A stretch of 64,000 bases of DNA, taken from positions 1,849,001 to 1,913,000 of the forward strand of contig NZ_AP023033.1 in the NCBI RefSeq assembly GCF_019670125.1, written 5' to 3'. The stretch is from Agarivorans aestuarii (GTDB lineage: Bacteria > Pseudomonadota > Gammaproteobacteria > Enterobacterales > Celerinatantimonadaceae). This document shows positions 1 through 8,024 of the stretch, one piece after another. Below the pieces are notes generated by a model. It was not told where the DNA came from. It made no database searches and saw nothing but the letters and a program-made list of their open reading frames with translations. Each line of letters starts with the position of its first letter. Within the stretch, counting starts at the first letter, position 1. Both the position numbers and the translations under genes were made by a program.

Positions 1-91
1 TAATATTCCTAAAGCTGCAGAATTGTTGGACGTAAGTCCTTCTACTATCTATCGCAAAAAGCAATCATGGGAAGAAGCCGAAGCAAGCTAG
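1..91 (+). CDS. C-terminal end of a sigma-54-dependent response regulator (LuxO-like), partial
   Basis: Frame 2 is open from the left edge to a TAG at 89-91 and gives 29 residues containing AAELLDVSPSTIYRKKQSW. This is a Fis-type (HTH_8) DNA-binding helix-turn-helix, the C-terminal domain of NtrC-family activators. The wording IPKAAELLDVSPSTIYRKK is very close to what I recall for the end of Vibrio LuxO, the quorum-sensing regulator of Qrr small RNAs. The receiver and AAA+ domains lie outside the window, so LuxO identity is only suggested; any NtrC-family regulator with this Fis helix could fit. A hairpin terminator follows 20 bases after the stop. Confidence 0.75.
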   Translation, partial: NIPKAAELLDVSPSTIYRKKQSWEEAEAS

Positions 92-111
92 GTTTGCTTT
101 TACCAAGATGC

Positions 112-139
112 AAAAAGGCCCTGTTTAGCAGGGCTTTTT
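112..139. terminator. Bidirectional rho-independent terminator
   Basis: A run of A, stem GCCCTG (118-123), loop TTTAG, stem CAGGGC (129-134) and a run of T. It sits between the regulator end on the plus strand and the merR-type gene on the minus strand. The flanking A and T tracts let it serve both converging genes. Confidence 0.85.
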
Positions 140-142
140 ACT

Positions 143-556
143 TTAGGCTTGTTTGAGTTTGTTATTAGGTTTACTCGATTTTTTACTGGCGATGTTAAGT
201 AAACGGCGAAAGGTAGGGCATTCGAAATGATTGGCTGCTTTGCATTTTGCACTGTGTCTTAAGCCATCACGCATAGTAGTGAGCGCTTTGATCGTTTTGT
301 CTAATTCATCGGCTTTGGCATTTAGCTTGGCTCGGTCTACTTGCGCTCCAGTTGATGTGAGCATCGGTTTTATTTCAAGTAGCGAAAATCCAGCTTGGCT
401 GGCTAAGCTAATAAAGGCCAGCTGTTCCACTACCTTGCTATTAAACTGACGTCGCAATCCTTTTCTTGAACTAGATTTAATCAAGCCTTGTTGTTCATAG
501 TAGCGCAGTGTTGAAGCGCTAAGCCCCGAGGCCTTTACTACTTCTGCAATATCCAT
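143..556 (-). CDS. MerR-family transcriptional regulator
   Basis: The 137-residue protein starts with a winged-helix MerR domain (residues about 3-70; motif SASTLRYYEQQGLI), then a dimerisation helix (about 75-100) and a short tail with two cysteines, C105 and C113, around a histidine (CKAANHFEC). A Cys-x7-Cys tail could bind a soft metal or sense thiols or redox state, as in other MerR proteins; the ligand is not known. The gene is divergent from a thiopurine methyltransferase gene. The intergenic region holds a MerR-type promoter with a 19-bp spacer and a palindrome, so this protein very probably controls the methyltransferase gene and probably its own gene. Confidence 0.9.
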   Translation of the reverse strand: MDIAEVVKASGLSASTLRYYEQQGLIKSSSRKGLRRQFNSKVVEQLAFISLASQAGFSLLEIKPMLTSTGAQVDRAKLNAKADELDKTIKALTTMRDGLRHSAKCKAANHFECPTFRRLLNIASKKSSKPNNKLKQA

Positions 557-567
557 CTTTTTTACTC

Positions 568-598
568 TTGACTTAAAGTCGACTTTAACTTGTAAACT
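568..598 (+). promoter_or_regulatory. MerR-type promoter/operator for the methyltransferase gene
   Basis: A -35 TTGACT (568-573) and a -10 TAAACT (593-598) are separated by 19 bp, longer than the usual 17. The perfect 16-bp palindrome TTAAAGTCGACTTTAA (573-588) lies almost wholly within that spacer. An over-long spacer with a central dyad is the hallmark of promoters twisted into activity by MerR-family activators. The promoter points to the gene starting at 661 and lies 12 bases from the start of the divergent merR-type gene. Confidence 0.85.
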
Positions 599-660
599 AG
601 TGGATAAGCTTACTTAGCGCAACGCTTTTTGCAGATTAGAAAGATTTTAGGGGGGTAAAC

Positions 661-1296
661 GTGCACGAACAATTTTGGCATCAAAAATGGGAAAAAGACG
701 AAATCGGTTTCCATGAAGGAGAGGTGAACCTCTTTTTATATGAGTACTTTAAGGTTCTTAAACTAGCGGCAGGTGCGCGAGTGTTTGTCCCTTTGTGTGG
801 GAAAACGCGAGACATAGCCTGGTTGTTAGACAATGGGATGAAAGTAGTTGGTGTAGAGCTTAGTGAGCATGCCATAAAGCAGCTTTTTGCAGAGTTAAAC
901 TTAGAGCCAAAAGTAGAGAGCTTAGCTGACTGCCTACATTACACCAGCGCTAATATAGATATTTTTGTTGCCAATATCTTTAGTCTAAACAGTGAGTTAT
1001 TAGGCGAAGTGGACGCAATTTATGATCGTGGTGCTTTAGTGGCCTTACCCGAAGGCATTCGCACGCGCTACGCTCAAATGCTACCAATTATCACCAACAA
1101 TGCACCGCAACTAGTGGTTACCTACAACTACGAACAAAGCCAATATTCCGGTCCTCCTTTTGCGTTACCAGAGTCTGAAATAGAGCGTTTATATGGATCC
1201 ATTTATGCTTTAAAGAAACTCGCTAGCAGACAGGAAACAGAAGGGTTTGCCAAGGGAATAGATGTTGAAAACGCGGTTTGGTTGCTAGGGAGTTAG
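661..1296 (+). CDS. tpm: Thiopurine S-methyltransferase family protein (Tpm)
   Basis: A 211-residue SAM-dependent methyltransferase of the TPMT family. The N-terminus (EQFWHQKWEKDEIGFHEG) and the SAM site (FVPLCGKTRDIAWL, then VVGVELSE, residues about 42-70) match the family, as does DRGALVALP near residue 120. Length is normal. Bacterial Tpm proteins methylate thiopurines and, in several species, tellurite or selenium oxyanions to volatile forms. The start is GTG with a strong upstream AGGGGGG. Placement behind a MerR-type promoter and divergent from a cysteine-tailed MerR gene suggests inducible metalloid or thiol detoxification; the inducer is inferred, not seen. Confidence 0.9.
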   Translation: MHEQFWHQKWEKDEIGFHEGEVNLFLYEYFKVLKLAAGARVFVPLCGKTRDIAWLLDNGMKVVGVELSEHAIKQLFAELNLEPKVESLADCLHYTSANIDIFVANIFSLNSELLGEVDAIYDRGALVALPEGIRTRYAQMLPIITNNAPQLVVTYNYEQSQYSGPPFALPESEIERLYGSIYALKKLASRQETEGFAKGIDVENAVWLLGS

Positions 1297-1464
1297 ATTG
1301 CTTTAGTTCTTCAGCTATTCTAACTGATTTGCAAGATGCAAAAGTGTCATTCTATTCAATGGGAGTGAGTGCTTAAATTCATATAAATCATATCGTTAAA
1401 AATCTGGCTTGGCTCTTGCTGATAAGCAATTAATAGCCTCACAAAGTAAACGATAGGATTGAAT

Positions 1465-3585
1465 ATGAAACCTTGGAAACCTCTCGCTTTCGCCATGCTT
1501 TGCTCGCCATTGAGCTCTTATGGTGCTGCGTTCTCAAGTTGCCCTACACAAGCTTTTTTGGTCCAGCAAAATGTGGCGCAACTGTTCGGTGTTAATTTGG
1601 CCACAGGCTTTTACCAAACCTTGGCCGATGATATGGGCACTACTGGTAAACTCAACGCTTTGGGTTTTAACCTCCACGACGATTACCTTTATGCTTGGAG
1701 TTACCAGCATGGCACCCTAGCCAGAATTGGTGATGACTACCAAATTGAGCCACTCATCCTAGATTGGAATGGCATTGATAGTAATGTGAGTTTTTATGTG
1801 GGCGATGTGGCTGTTAGCCACAACGCACACTACCTCTATCGCAGCGGTTCATCGCGTGGTTTATACCGTGTATCGCTAGATGAAACTGATAGTGACTACC
1901 TACAAATGCAGCGAGTAATTGATGGCAGTGCCTTAAACTTGCGCATTTTTGATATGGCCTTCCATCCTGATAACAACATGCTTTACAGCGTTGATAACAA
2001 CGGTAACTTATGGAGCATTGACGCTAGCAACGGCAATAGCCAAAACCTCGCAAATGTTGGTCAAACTGGCACCTTTGGCGCGGTTTACTTTGATGTTGAT
2101 GGCAACCTATATATTAGCCGCAACAGCGATGGCTCAGTATTCAAAATTGATGTCTCAGAAAGTAACCCACAAGCACAGTTTTACGCTCAAGGACCGGCAT
2201 CGGGTAATAACGATGGCGCCCGATGCGCAATCGCCCCGATTGTTGCCGAAGATGAAGCCAATATCGATTTTGGTGACGCACCAGATAGCTTTGGTACTTC
2301 TTTAGCAAATAATGGCGCTCGCCACCAGCTAGTGGAGGGTGGAATTCACTTAGGCACCTACGTAGACGGCGAAGCCGATGCATATGTGTATCCGAAGAGT
2401 GATGACAGTTCTCGTTTATTAGACGATGAAGATGGCATCGCCTTTGTGACCGATGTGCAAGTAGGTCTAGATTTTGTGGTGCAGGTAGACAGCTCTGCTA
2501 ATGGCTACTTAAGTGCTTGGATCGATTTAAACGGCAACGACGTATTCGATTCACAAGAGCAAGTGCTAACCGACCAAGCCGTTGTTAGTGGGGTGCAATC
2601 ACTACTAGTGAGTGTGCCAGAGGGCTACGAAAGTGGTGACCGATGGGCGCGTTTTCGGATTAGCTCGGCAGGTGGTAACGCCGCCACGGGTGGCGCACCA
2701 GATGGTGAAGTTGAAGACATGCAAATCTACGTGGGTGACTCGGCCACTCAGGTTAGTTATTACCCAAGTGCTGATGGCTACGCCACAGTAGCCTTTGAAG
2801 ATAACTGGCCTGCAGAAGGGGACTACGACCTTAACGACCTAGTGGTTAACCTGCAAACTAAGGTATTAAGTTTTGCTGATGGTGATGTTGCAAGGGTAGA
2901 GCTGCAAGGTGAAGTAAGAGCGGTTGGCGCAAGTTTTCATAATGGCTTTGCGATCCGTATTCCAGGTATTGATAAATCGTTGGTGGATGTTGCTGCTATT
3001 CGATATGAAATAAATGGGCAGTTATTGGATAGCCCGGTACTGGATGCAAGCACTAGCGATATTACCGCGATTATTGCCAGTAACGTGCGCGATTATATTA
3101 ATAATCAAAACCAGTGTGACTTTTACAAAACACAAAGCGATTGCCGTGGCGAAGGTCAACTTCACTTCAAAGTATTGTTGCCAATGCTTGAAGGGGTTGC
3201 GGCCAGTAGTTTACCTAGCGCACCGTTTGACCCATTTATCTACGCAACCGACCATGCGCGTAACCCCTATTTTGCAAACTCACCAGGCCGTGGCTTAGAG
3301 ATCCACGCTAAAAATCAAAGCCCAAGCTCGCAAGCCGACGATACCTTGTGGGGAAGCATGGATGATGTGTCCAACCCAGCGGCTAATTCCTACTACCAAA
3401 CTGGCAATGGCCTGCCTTGGGCAATCATTGTGCCTTACAACTGGCAGTATCCATTTGAGCGAATCAAAGTAAGCGATGCCTACCCAAACTTTATTGAATA
3501 CGCCCAAAGTGAAGGCCAACAAGCCAGTGACTGGTACTTGCTGGAAAATGCCCGCAGCGAACTTATTTATCAAGATCAGGAGTAA
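1465..3585 (+). CDS. Secreted LruC-domain protein with GEVED-type module
   Basis: About 706 residues with a signal peptide (to about residue 20, ending SSYGA). The ATG at 1465 is preferred to the TTG at 1459 because AGGA (1455-1458) is well spaced from it. Residues about 25-255 look like repeated beta-propeller blades. A middle module of about 150 residues contains IDLNGNDVFDSQEQ and ends GEVEDMQIYV, the mark of GEVED domains. The C-terminal 270 residues carry FEDNWPAEGDYDLNDLVV, the signature of the LruC/DUF4842 domain. Aspartate-rich loops suggest calcium binding. This is probably a cell-surface or secreted protein; its role is unknown. It heads a three-gene run with a lipoprotein and a glycosyltransferase. 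Confidence 0.8.
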   Translation: MKPWKPLAFAMLCSPLSSYGAAFSSCPTQAFLVQQNVAQLFGVNLATGFYQTLADDMGTTGKLNALGFNLHDDYLYAWSYQHGTLARIGDDYQIEPLILDWNGIDSNVSFYVGDVAVSHNAHYLYRSGSSRGLYRVSLDETDSDYLQMQRVIDGSALNLRIFDMAFHPDNNMLYSVDNNGNLWSIDASNGNSQNLANVGQTGTFGAVYFDVDGNLYISRNSDGSVFKIDVSESNPQAQFYAQGPASGNNDGARCAIAPIVAEDEANIDFGDAPDSFGTSLANNGARHQLVEGGIHLGTYVDGEADAYVYPKSDDSSRLLDDEDGIAFVTDVQVGLDFVVQVDSSANGYLSAWIDLNGNDVFDSQEQVLTDQAVVSGVQSLLVSVPEGYESGDRWARFRISSAGGNAATGGAPDGEVEDMQIYVGDSATQVSYYPSADGYATVAFEDNWPAEGDYDLNDLVVNLQTKVLSFADGDVARVELQGEVRAVGASFHNGFAIRIPGIDKSLVDVAAIRYEINGQLLDSPVLDASTSDITAIIASNVRDYINNQNQCDFYKTQSDCRGEGQLHFKVLLPMLEGVAASSLPSAPFDPFIYATDHARNPYFANSPGRGLEIHAKNQSPSSQADDTLWGSMDDVSNPAANSYYQTGNGLPWAIIVPYNWQYPFERIKVSDAYPNFIEYAQSEGQQASDWYLLENARSELIYQDQE

Positions 3586-3589
3586 GACC

Positions 3590-4132
3590 ATGAACAAGTT
3601 AATCAAAGTAAACCGTATCTTAAGTAGTGGGCTATTGGTGTTAAGCAGCAGCTTGTTAGTGGCTTGTGGCGGGGGCGGCGGTGGAGGTGGCCAAACCGAA
3701 GTTGTTGAAACTGTAGAAACTGAACCGAGTCCAGAGCCAACAACACCGGTGGAAACAGTGCCAGAGCCAAGCCCTGAACCAACACCTATTGCAACCAGCT
3801 TAGAAGAGGTACAGGTTGCAGAGAGTTTTATTTTTAGTAATCAGCAAGATATAGAGTTGCAGGTATCTTATCCAATGCTGGGAGACGAACGAGCTTACTT
3901 AAACATTTGCACCCAATGGAAAGACATGGAGCAGCAAAGCATAGAGTACAGTTCTTGTGTATGGCGTGGTCAAATTAGCCAATCACAAATGGCGCTAGAT
4001 ATAACCTTACCAGCTCATGCCAGCACTTTAGTTGCCGAGGTTTGGCAGCTATCGTCTGGCAACGTGACTCGAGTTCATCAAGAGTTAAGTTTGGCAGAGT
4101 TAGGTGTTACCTCACCGAGCTTTTCGTTTTAA
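3590..4132 (+). CDS. Glycine-rich lipoprotein of unknown function
   Basis: A 180-residue protein with a lipoprotein signal: a hydrophobic stretch ending LLVAC, then eight glycines. A low-complexity spacer of Pro-Glu-Pro and Thr follows (residues about 35-70), then a globular domain of about 110 residues with paired cysteines (NICTQW and SSCVW) and predicted beta strands. The start is the ATG four bases after the LruC gene stop, with AGGAG about nine bases upstream, so the two are probably co-translated. The design is a membrane-anchored stalk holding a small beta domain. I do not recognise the C-terminal domain; it may work with the LruC protein. Confidence 0.7.
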   Translation: MNKLIKVNRILSSGLLVLSSSLLVACGGGGGGGGQTEVVETVETEPSPEPTTPVETVPEPSPEPTPIATSLEEVQVAESFIFSNQQDIELQVSYPMLGDERAYLNICTQWKDMEQQSIEYSSCVWRGQISQSQMALDITLPAHASTLVAEVWQLSSGNVTRVHQELSLAELGVTSPSFSF

Positions 4133-4144
4133 GAGGTCAATGCG

Positions 4145-5203
4145 ATGCAGGCATATCATCATGGTGAGGTGGTTCCTCAAGCGTATTCTGTTTGGTTGTT
4201 TATCGACAGCCAAACAGTGGGCGGTATAGAGAGCCACGTGTTCAATTTGGCCTTAGCGCTTCATCAACGAGGTCATGCTGTATGTGTTGTGTTTTGGAAG
4301 GCTTATATCAAGCCTCATCCTATGCTCAGTCAGTTAGAGCAAGCTCAAGTACCTTGGTTAATACTCGACGGCGCGATAGCTAGTTTGTTGCATGCGGTGA
4401 ATGACTTCTCTCCAAGGCTAGTTCACAGCCATGGTTACAAAGCGAGTTTAGTTGGGCGCGTGTTACGCTGTATTAAACCTATCAAGTTGGTGTCTAGCTA
4501 TCATGCGGGTGAAATTAGCCAAGGGCGTTTAGCCTGCTACGACTGGTTAGATCGTTACACTGCGTTTTTGTCGCAGGCCAGAATTGCTATTAGTAGAGAT
4601 ATAGCCAAGCGTGTTGCAGCATCTAGCAAGATAGTGAACAACTTCGTGCAAGTTCCCCCGTTTGTATCAACTTTAAAGTCTCGGCGACATAAGCGCCGTC
4701 TAACCATTGGCTTTGTTGGTCGGCTAACAGAAGTAAAGGGGCCTGATCGTTTTTACCAATTGTCTAAGGCCATGCCTGAGCTCAACTTTGTGGTGTTTGG
4801 TGAGGGGACTTTATTGCCAAGTGATGAGCACAAAAACTTAAGTAATCTAAGACTACGCGGCAAACAAGACAGCATGGATAGTTGCTGGCAAGAGCTAGAT
4901 TTACTGTGTATGCCTTCACGAAATGAGGGCTTGCCGCTGGCTGCTTTAGAGGCCATGAGCAGAGGGATCCCGGTTATCGCCAGTAATGTTGGGGCGCTTA
5001 GTGAACTCATCAAACACCAGCAAAATGGTTTTATACTAGAAGGCTTTGAAGTGGAGCAGTGGCGTAAAGTCATTAAACGCTGGCAACAAAATGCTGATTT
5101 TCAGTATCAGCTTGCTAAGCAGGCCAGGCAAACCATTATCGAGCGTTATTCCCCAGAAGCGATTATCCCGCAGTTTGAAAAGGTGTATAGCCAGCTGGCT
5201 TAA
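4145..5203 (+). CDS. GT4-family glycosyltransferase
   Basis: 352 residues with a GT-B fold. The N-terminal half has VGGIESHVFNLALALHQRGH, typical of GT4 acceptor domains. The C-terminal half has GFVGRLTEVKGPDRF followed by MPSRNEGLPLAALEAMSRGIP, the EX7E nucleotide-sugar site of GT4 enzymes. There is no signal peptide, so it acts in the cytoplasm, transferring a sugar from a nucleotide donor. It follows the lipoprotein gene by 12 bases on the same strand and is probably in that operon. It is about 7.5 kb from the polysaccharide cluster and may serve a different glycan. Confidence 0.85.
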   Translation: MQAYHHGEVVPQAYSVWLFIDSQTVGGIESHVFNLALALHQRGHAVCVVFWKAYIKPHPMLSQLEQAQVPWLILDGAIASLLHAVNDFSPRLVHSHGYKASLVGRVLRCIKPIKLVSSYHAGEISQGRLACYDWLDRYTAFLSQARIAISRDIAKRVAASSKIVNNFVQVPPFVSTLKSRRHKRRLTIGFVGRLTEVKGPDRFYQLSKAMPELNFVVFGEGTLLPSDEHKNLSNLRLRGKQDSMDSCWQELDLLCMPSRNEGLPLAALEAMSRGIPVIASNVGALSELIKHQQNGFILEGFEVEQWRKVIKRWQQNADFQYQLAKQARQTIIERYSPEAIIPQFEKVYSQLA

Positions 5204-5296
5204 CGTGAGCTTGATTGTGCTTGTTTCCTGTTGCAATTTGCATTAATTCAAAATGCTTATCTGATGGATCTTAGGAAGGATAAGTATTTGCCGTTC

Positions 5297-5333
5297 TAAA
5301 AAACTAGCTGCATTCTCAGCTGAAAATGCAGCT
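5297..5333 (-). terminator. Rho-independent terminator of the small secreted-peptide gene
   Basis: Stem AGCTGCATT (5306-5314) pairs with AATGCAGCT (5325-5333). Read on the minus strand the stem is followed by a run of six T (plus-strand A at 5298-5303). It lies just downstream of the minus-strand gene at 5364-5540; on the plus strand there is no T run. Confidence 0.6.
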
Positions 5334-5363
5334 CTAAAAGACCTGAAGTTAACGATTGTGGAA

Positions 5364-5540
5364 TTACTTTTTCGTCTTCATTTTGCAATCATCTATAACT
5401 GCTTTGGTTATAGGGCCGCGAGACTGCTCGGTTTTCAATACCTTTGAACAGTCAAAATTATCGTTAAAAACATAAATGCCCATGGCTTGAACAGAGCTTG
5501 CTGCAAAGCTAAGAGCTAAAGCTAAACTTAAAACTTTCAT
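5364..5540 (-). CDS. Small secreted peptide, 58 aa, unknown function
   Basis: Reads MKVLSLALALSFAASSVQA as a clear signal peptide, leaving about 39 residues (MGIYVFNDNFDCSKVLK to KMKTKK) with two cysteines that could form one disulfide. AAGGAAT is placed well upstream of the ATG and a terminator follows, so the unit looks like a complete stand-alone gene. I do not recognise the family. The size, export signal and lysine-rich end would fit a periplasmic or secreted small protein. Confidence 0.65.
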   Translation of the reverse strand: MKVLSLALALSFAASSVQAMGIYVFNDNFDCSKVLKTEQSRGPITKAVIDDCKMKTKK

Positions 5541-6064
5541 AGTGATTCCTTTTACAAAAAAGTTTTTATTACTGTAATGAGTGCAATGGCTGTCGACTTA
5601 TTAACAGAGTTACGGAAGAGATTTGGCATTAACGATGACTAGTCATATTGTTAACTGCGTCACAAATCAACTTCTAGGTAAAGGTTAGGTCAATGTTATA
5701 AAAATGTGAAGTTAAATAAAGGTCATTTTTTAATCAGATGTTGGTTCTAAAGTGTTTTTATTTTTTTGTTTTTATAATCAACGCCTTATTGTATTTGGTT
5801 TTTATTTATTTGCTTTTAGATTGACTTTATTGAAACGAAATATCATAAAGGCTTGCGTGACTTGACTGCGCGAAGAAACCTTTAGCGGCTGGTTTTGTTC
5901 AATTTTTATTGGCTTGCTTACATTTGGCATGAGCTCTGTTTTAGAAAACTTCTTTGTTGCGTGCTTAGGCCCTATATCGTTTTATTTGTTAATTACTATC
6001 TTGGCTGTGATTTGCAATTGAAATGATATAACATCACATTTATTCGTATCCCACTGTTGCTACT
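5541..6064. other. Gene-free AT-rich region
   Basis: No convincing reading frame on either strand. It should hold the promoter of the small secreted-peptide gene at its left end. A Zur-like box lies at 6015-6037, just before the DUF2946-like gene. Nothing else recognised. Confidence 0.5.
6015..6037. promoter_or_regulatory. Possible Zur box upstream of the metal-related ABC operon
   Basis: The 23-base stretch contains GAAATG followed closely by ATATAACATCAC. Compared by eye with the gammaproteobacterial Zur consensus (GAAATG, TTATA, then TATAACATTTC) it agrees at about 16 of 23 positions, with the right half nearly perfect and the left half weak. It ends 27 bases before the start of the first gene. 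A Zur (zinc repressor) role would fit the histidine-bearing DUF2946-like protein that follows; the assignment is tentative. Confidence 0.4.
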
Positions 6065-6355
6065 GTGTTTTATTTCAGCCGCTTTCAATTTAATAAATTG
6101 CTAATACTGGCGATGCTCATTATCCCTGTGGGGTTGAGTAGCCTTTCGCTCGTTCATGCGATGGAGGTGGAGCAGCATGTTCATGAAGAGCACCAGTGTG
6201 AAATGTATGATGCGATACTTAATGCAATAAGCTATCCAGTTAGTTCAGTCACTTTAGTCGCTCTTACTAAGTGCTCTCTTAGCTTTAGTACATTAGAAGA
6301 AACCGCCTGTTTTACTGCACTTCCAAGAACGCGCTCTCCGCCTCTGCGATTCTAA
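6065..6355 (+). CDS. DUF2946-like small exported protein
   Basis: 96 residues beginning at GTG. A hydrophobic stretch (about residues 11-32, ending LVHA) looks like a signal peptide, followed by a short histidine cluster (HVHEEHQCEM), a second hydrophobic region and a C-terminus RTRSPPLRF. A small protein with one or two membrane segments, a His/Cys patch and an ARxPP-like tail resembles DUF2946 proteins, which often sit next to metal uptake genes. It precedes the ABC importer genes by 68 bases on the same strand and follows the Zur-like box. The function could be metal binding or chaperoning; this is inferred. Confidence 0.6.
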   Translation: MFYFSRFQFNKLLILAMLIIPVGLSSLSLVHAMEVEQHVHEEHQCEMYDAILNAISYPVSSVTLVALTKCSLSFSTLEETACFTALPRTRSPPLRF

Positions 6356-6423
6356 ATTTTCTACCGAGTATCTTTTCAAAATCTCTTTTTTATAGCGTTA
6401 AATGGAATACGTTAGGAACCCTT

Positions 6424-8013
6424 ATGACTGAAATATCTTATAAACCCAAGAACAAACTTAAGCGTGGTACATTGCTTGTTGTGTTCGCACTAGCGGTTGT
6501 TGTTACCGCTGTAATGTTCAAAGACTCCAAAAAATCTGAATCTTTAATGCCAAGCAAAGCCAATACTTTATCTATTAGTGGTCCTTGGGAAATGACCAGT
6601 TTAGATCCCTCAAAACAGGGCTACATATTAACCCGTATGCAAGTGATAGAGACGCTGTTAAACGTGGATGAACGTGGTGCTATTACAGCAGGATTAGCAA
6701 CGCAGTGGCAGGTGAGTGAAGATGGGCTGAACTGGCAATTTACTTTGAGAGATGGAGTAACCTTCCACGATGGTTCAAAGCTTGACGCTAATGTAGCTGT
6801 TCACGCTCTTAAGGTTGCTCAAAGTAAGCACGGTACTTTAAGCAAAGCGGAAGTAGTGAACATTTCTGCACTTAGCGACAATGAAATTAGTATCGAGTTA
6901 GCTAAACCGTATGTGGCGTTTGCGGCGCTGCTAACCAACTATTCAAATGCCATTTTGGCAGAAAAATCCTACCAAGAAGATGGTGCGGTACTAGAGCTAT
7001 ATGGCAGTGGCCCATACCAAATGGAAAGCTTTTCGCCGCCTCATAAATTAACCGTGAGAAAGTTTGATGAGTACTGGGGAGAAAAGGCTCAAATCAGCTT
7101 TGCAACATACTTAACTGGTCACCGAGCCGAAAGCCGTATTTTGCAGGCTAAATCTGGCGAAGCTGACATAGTGTTTACCCTAGACCCAGCGATGCTTATC
7201 CAACTTGAATCAAGCACAGAGTTAGATGTTCACAGCAATCTAATCCCACGAACAATGTTTGTGAAGTTAAATGCTGGTCACCCCTTCCTTAGTGATGTTA
7301 AAGCTCGCCAAGCCTTGAGTATGGCTTTAGATAGAGCCTCCATTAGCAAAAATGTACTGGGCGCTGAAGGTTCTGAAACTGCACAACTTATGCCTAGCTC
7401 TATGTCGCAATGGTTTATTGAAGGAGTTGATAATAACCCTTACAACTTAGAACAGGCGCAGCAAATACTAAGCGGTTTAGGTTGGCAAAAAGGTACGTCG
7501 GGATTGTTAGAGCGCGATGGTAAGCCATTTAAAATTACGATGATGACATACGCAGACCGTCCTGAACTGGCTACAGTAGCAACGGCCATTCAAGCGCAGT
7601 GGGCCAAACTTGGCGTAGATCTAAAAGTAGATGTAACTAACTCAAGTATGATCCCAGCAGGCCATACCGATGGTTCTTTAGAAATGGCGCTTATTGCCCG
7701 CAACTTTGGCTTTAGTGCCGACCCTTTACCCATTATTAGTAGTGATTTTGCCAACGGTGGTGGCGACTGGGGAACCATGAACTGGGTAAATCCGCAGGTA
7801 GATACTGCCATTGCTGAGTTGCTAAATTCCAGCCAAGCTGAGCAGTCTTTTGCCTTAAGCCAAGAGGTGGCGCAAGAGATCTATCAAGATACGCCAGTGC
7901 TACCTATTTCTAGCTATAGCCAACATACGTCGGTTAATGCACGAGTGAAGAACTTTAAGTTCGACCCATTTGAGCGTGATTACTTCATCAATCAGATGTA
8001 TTTCGAACAGTAG
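6424..8013 (+). CDS. ABC importer substrate-binding protein (SBP_bac_5; NikA/DppA/OppA type)
   Basis: 529 residues of the class C binding-protein family for peptides, nickel chelates and opine metallophores. Landmarks: ITAGLATQWQVSEDGLNWQFTLRDGVTFHDG (given here in two parts, ITAGLATQW and FTLRDGVTFHDG), GSGPYQM, DVKARQALSMALDR. The N-terminus has a hydrophobic stretch at residues about 18-33 with no cysteine, so it is membrane-tethered or cleaved rather than a lipoprotein, which is less common in this family. AGGAACC precedes the ATG. It is followed by two permeases and a fused ATPase. The Zur-like box upstream favours a metal chelate over peptides, but the sequence does not fix the ligand. 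Confidence 0.85.
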   Translation: MTEISYKPKNKLKRGTLLVVFALAVVVTAVMFKDSKKSESLMPSKANTLSISGPWEMTSLDPSKQGYILTRMQVIETLLNVDERGAITAGLATQWQVSEDGLNWQFTLRDGVTFHDGSKLDANVAVHALKVAQSKHGTLSKAEVVNISALSDNEISIELAKPYVAFAALLTNYSNAILAEKSYQEDGAVLELYGSGPYQMESFSPPHKLTVRKFDEYWGEKAQISFATYLTGHRAESRILQAKSGEADIVFTLDPAMLIQLESSTELDVHSNLIPRTMFVKLNAGHPFLSDVKARQALSMALDRASISKNVLGAEGSETAQLMPSSMSQWFIEGVDNNPYNLEQAQQILSGLGWQKGTSGLLERDGKPFKITMMTYADRPELATVATAIQAQWAKLGVDLKVDVTNSSMIPAGHTDGSLEMALIARNFGFSADPLPIISSDFANGGGDWGTMNWVNPQVDTAIAELLNSSQAEQSFALSQEVAQEIYQDTPVLPISSYSQHTSVNARVKNFKFDPFERDYFINQMYFEQ

Positions 8014-8024
8014 GAACGTAAACG

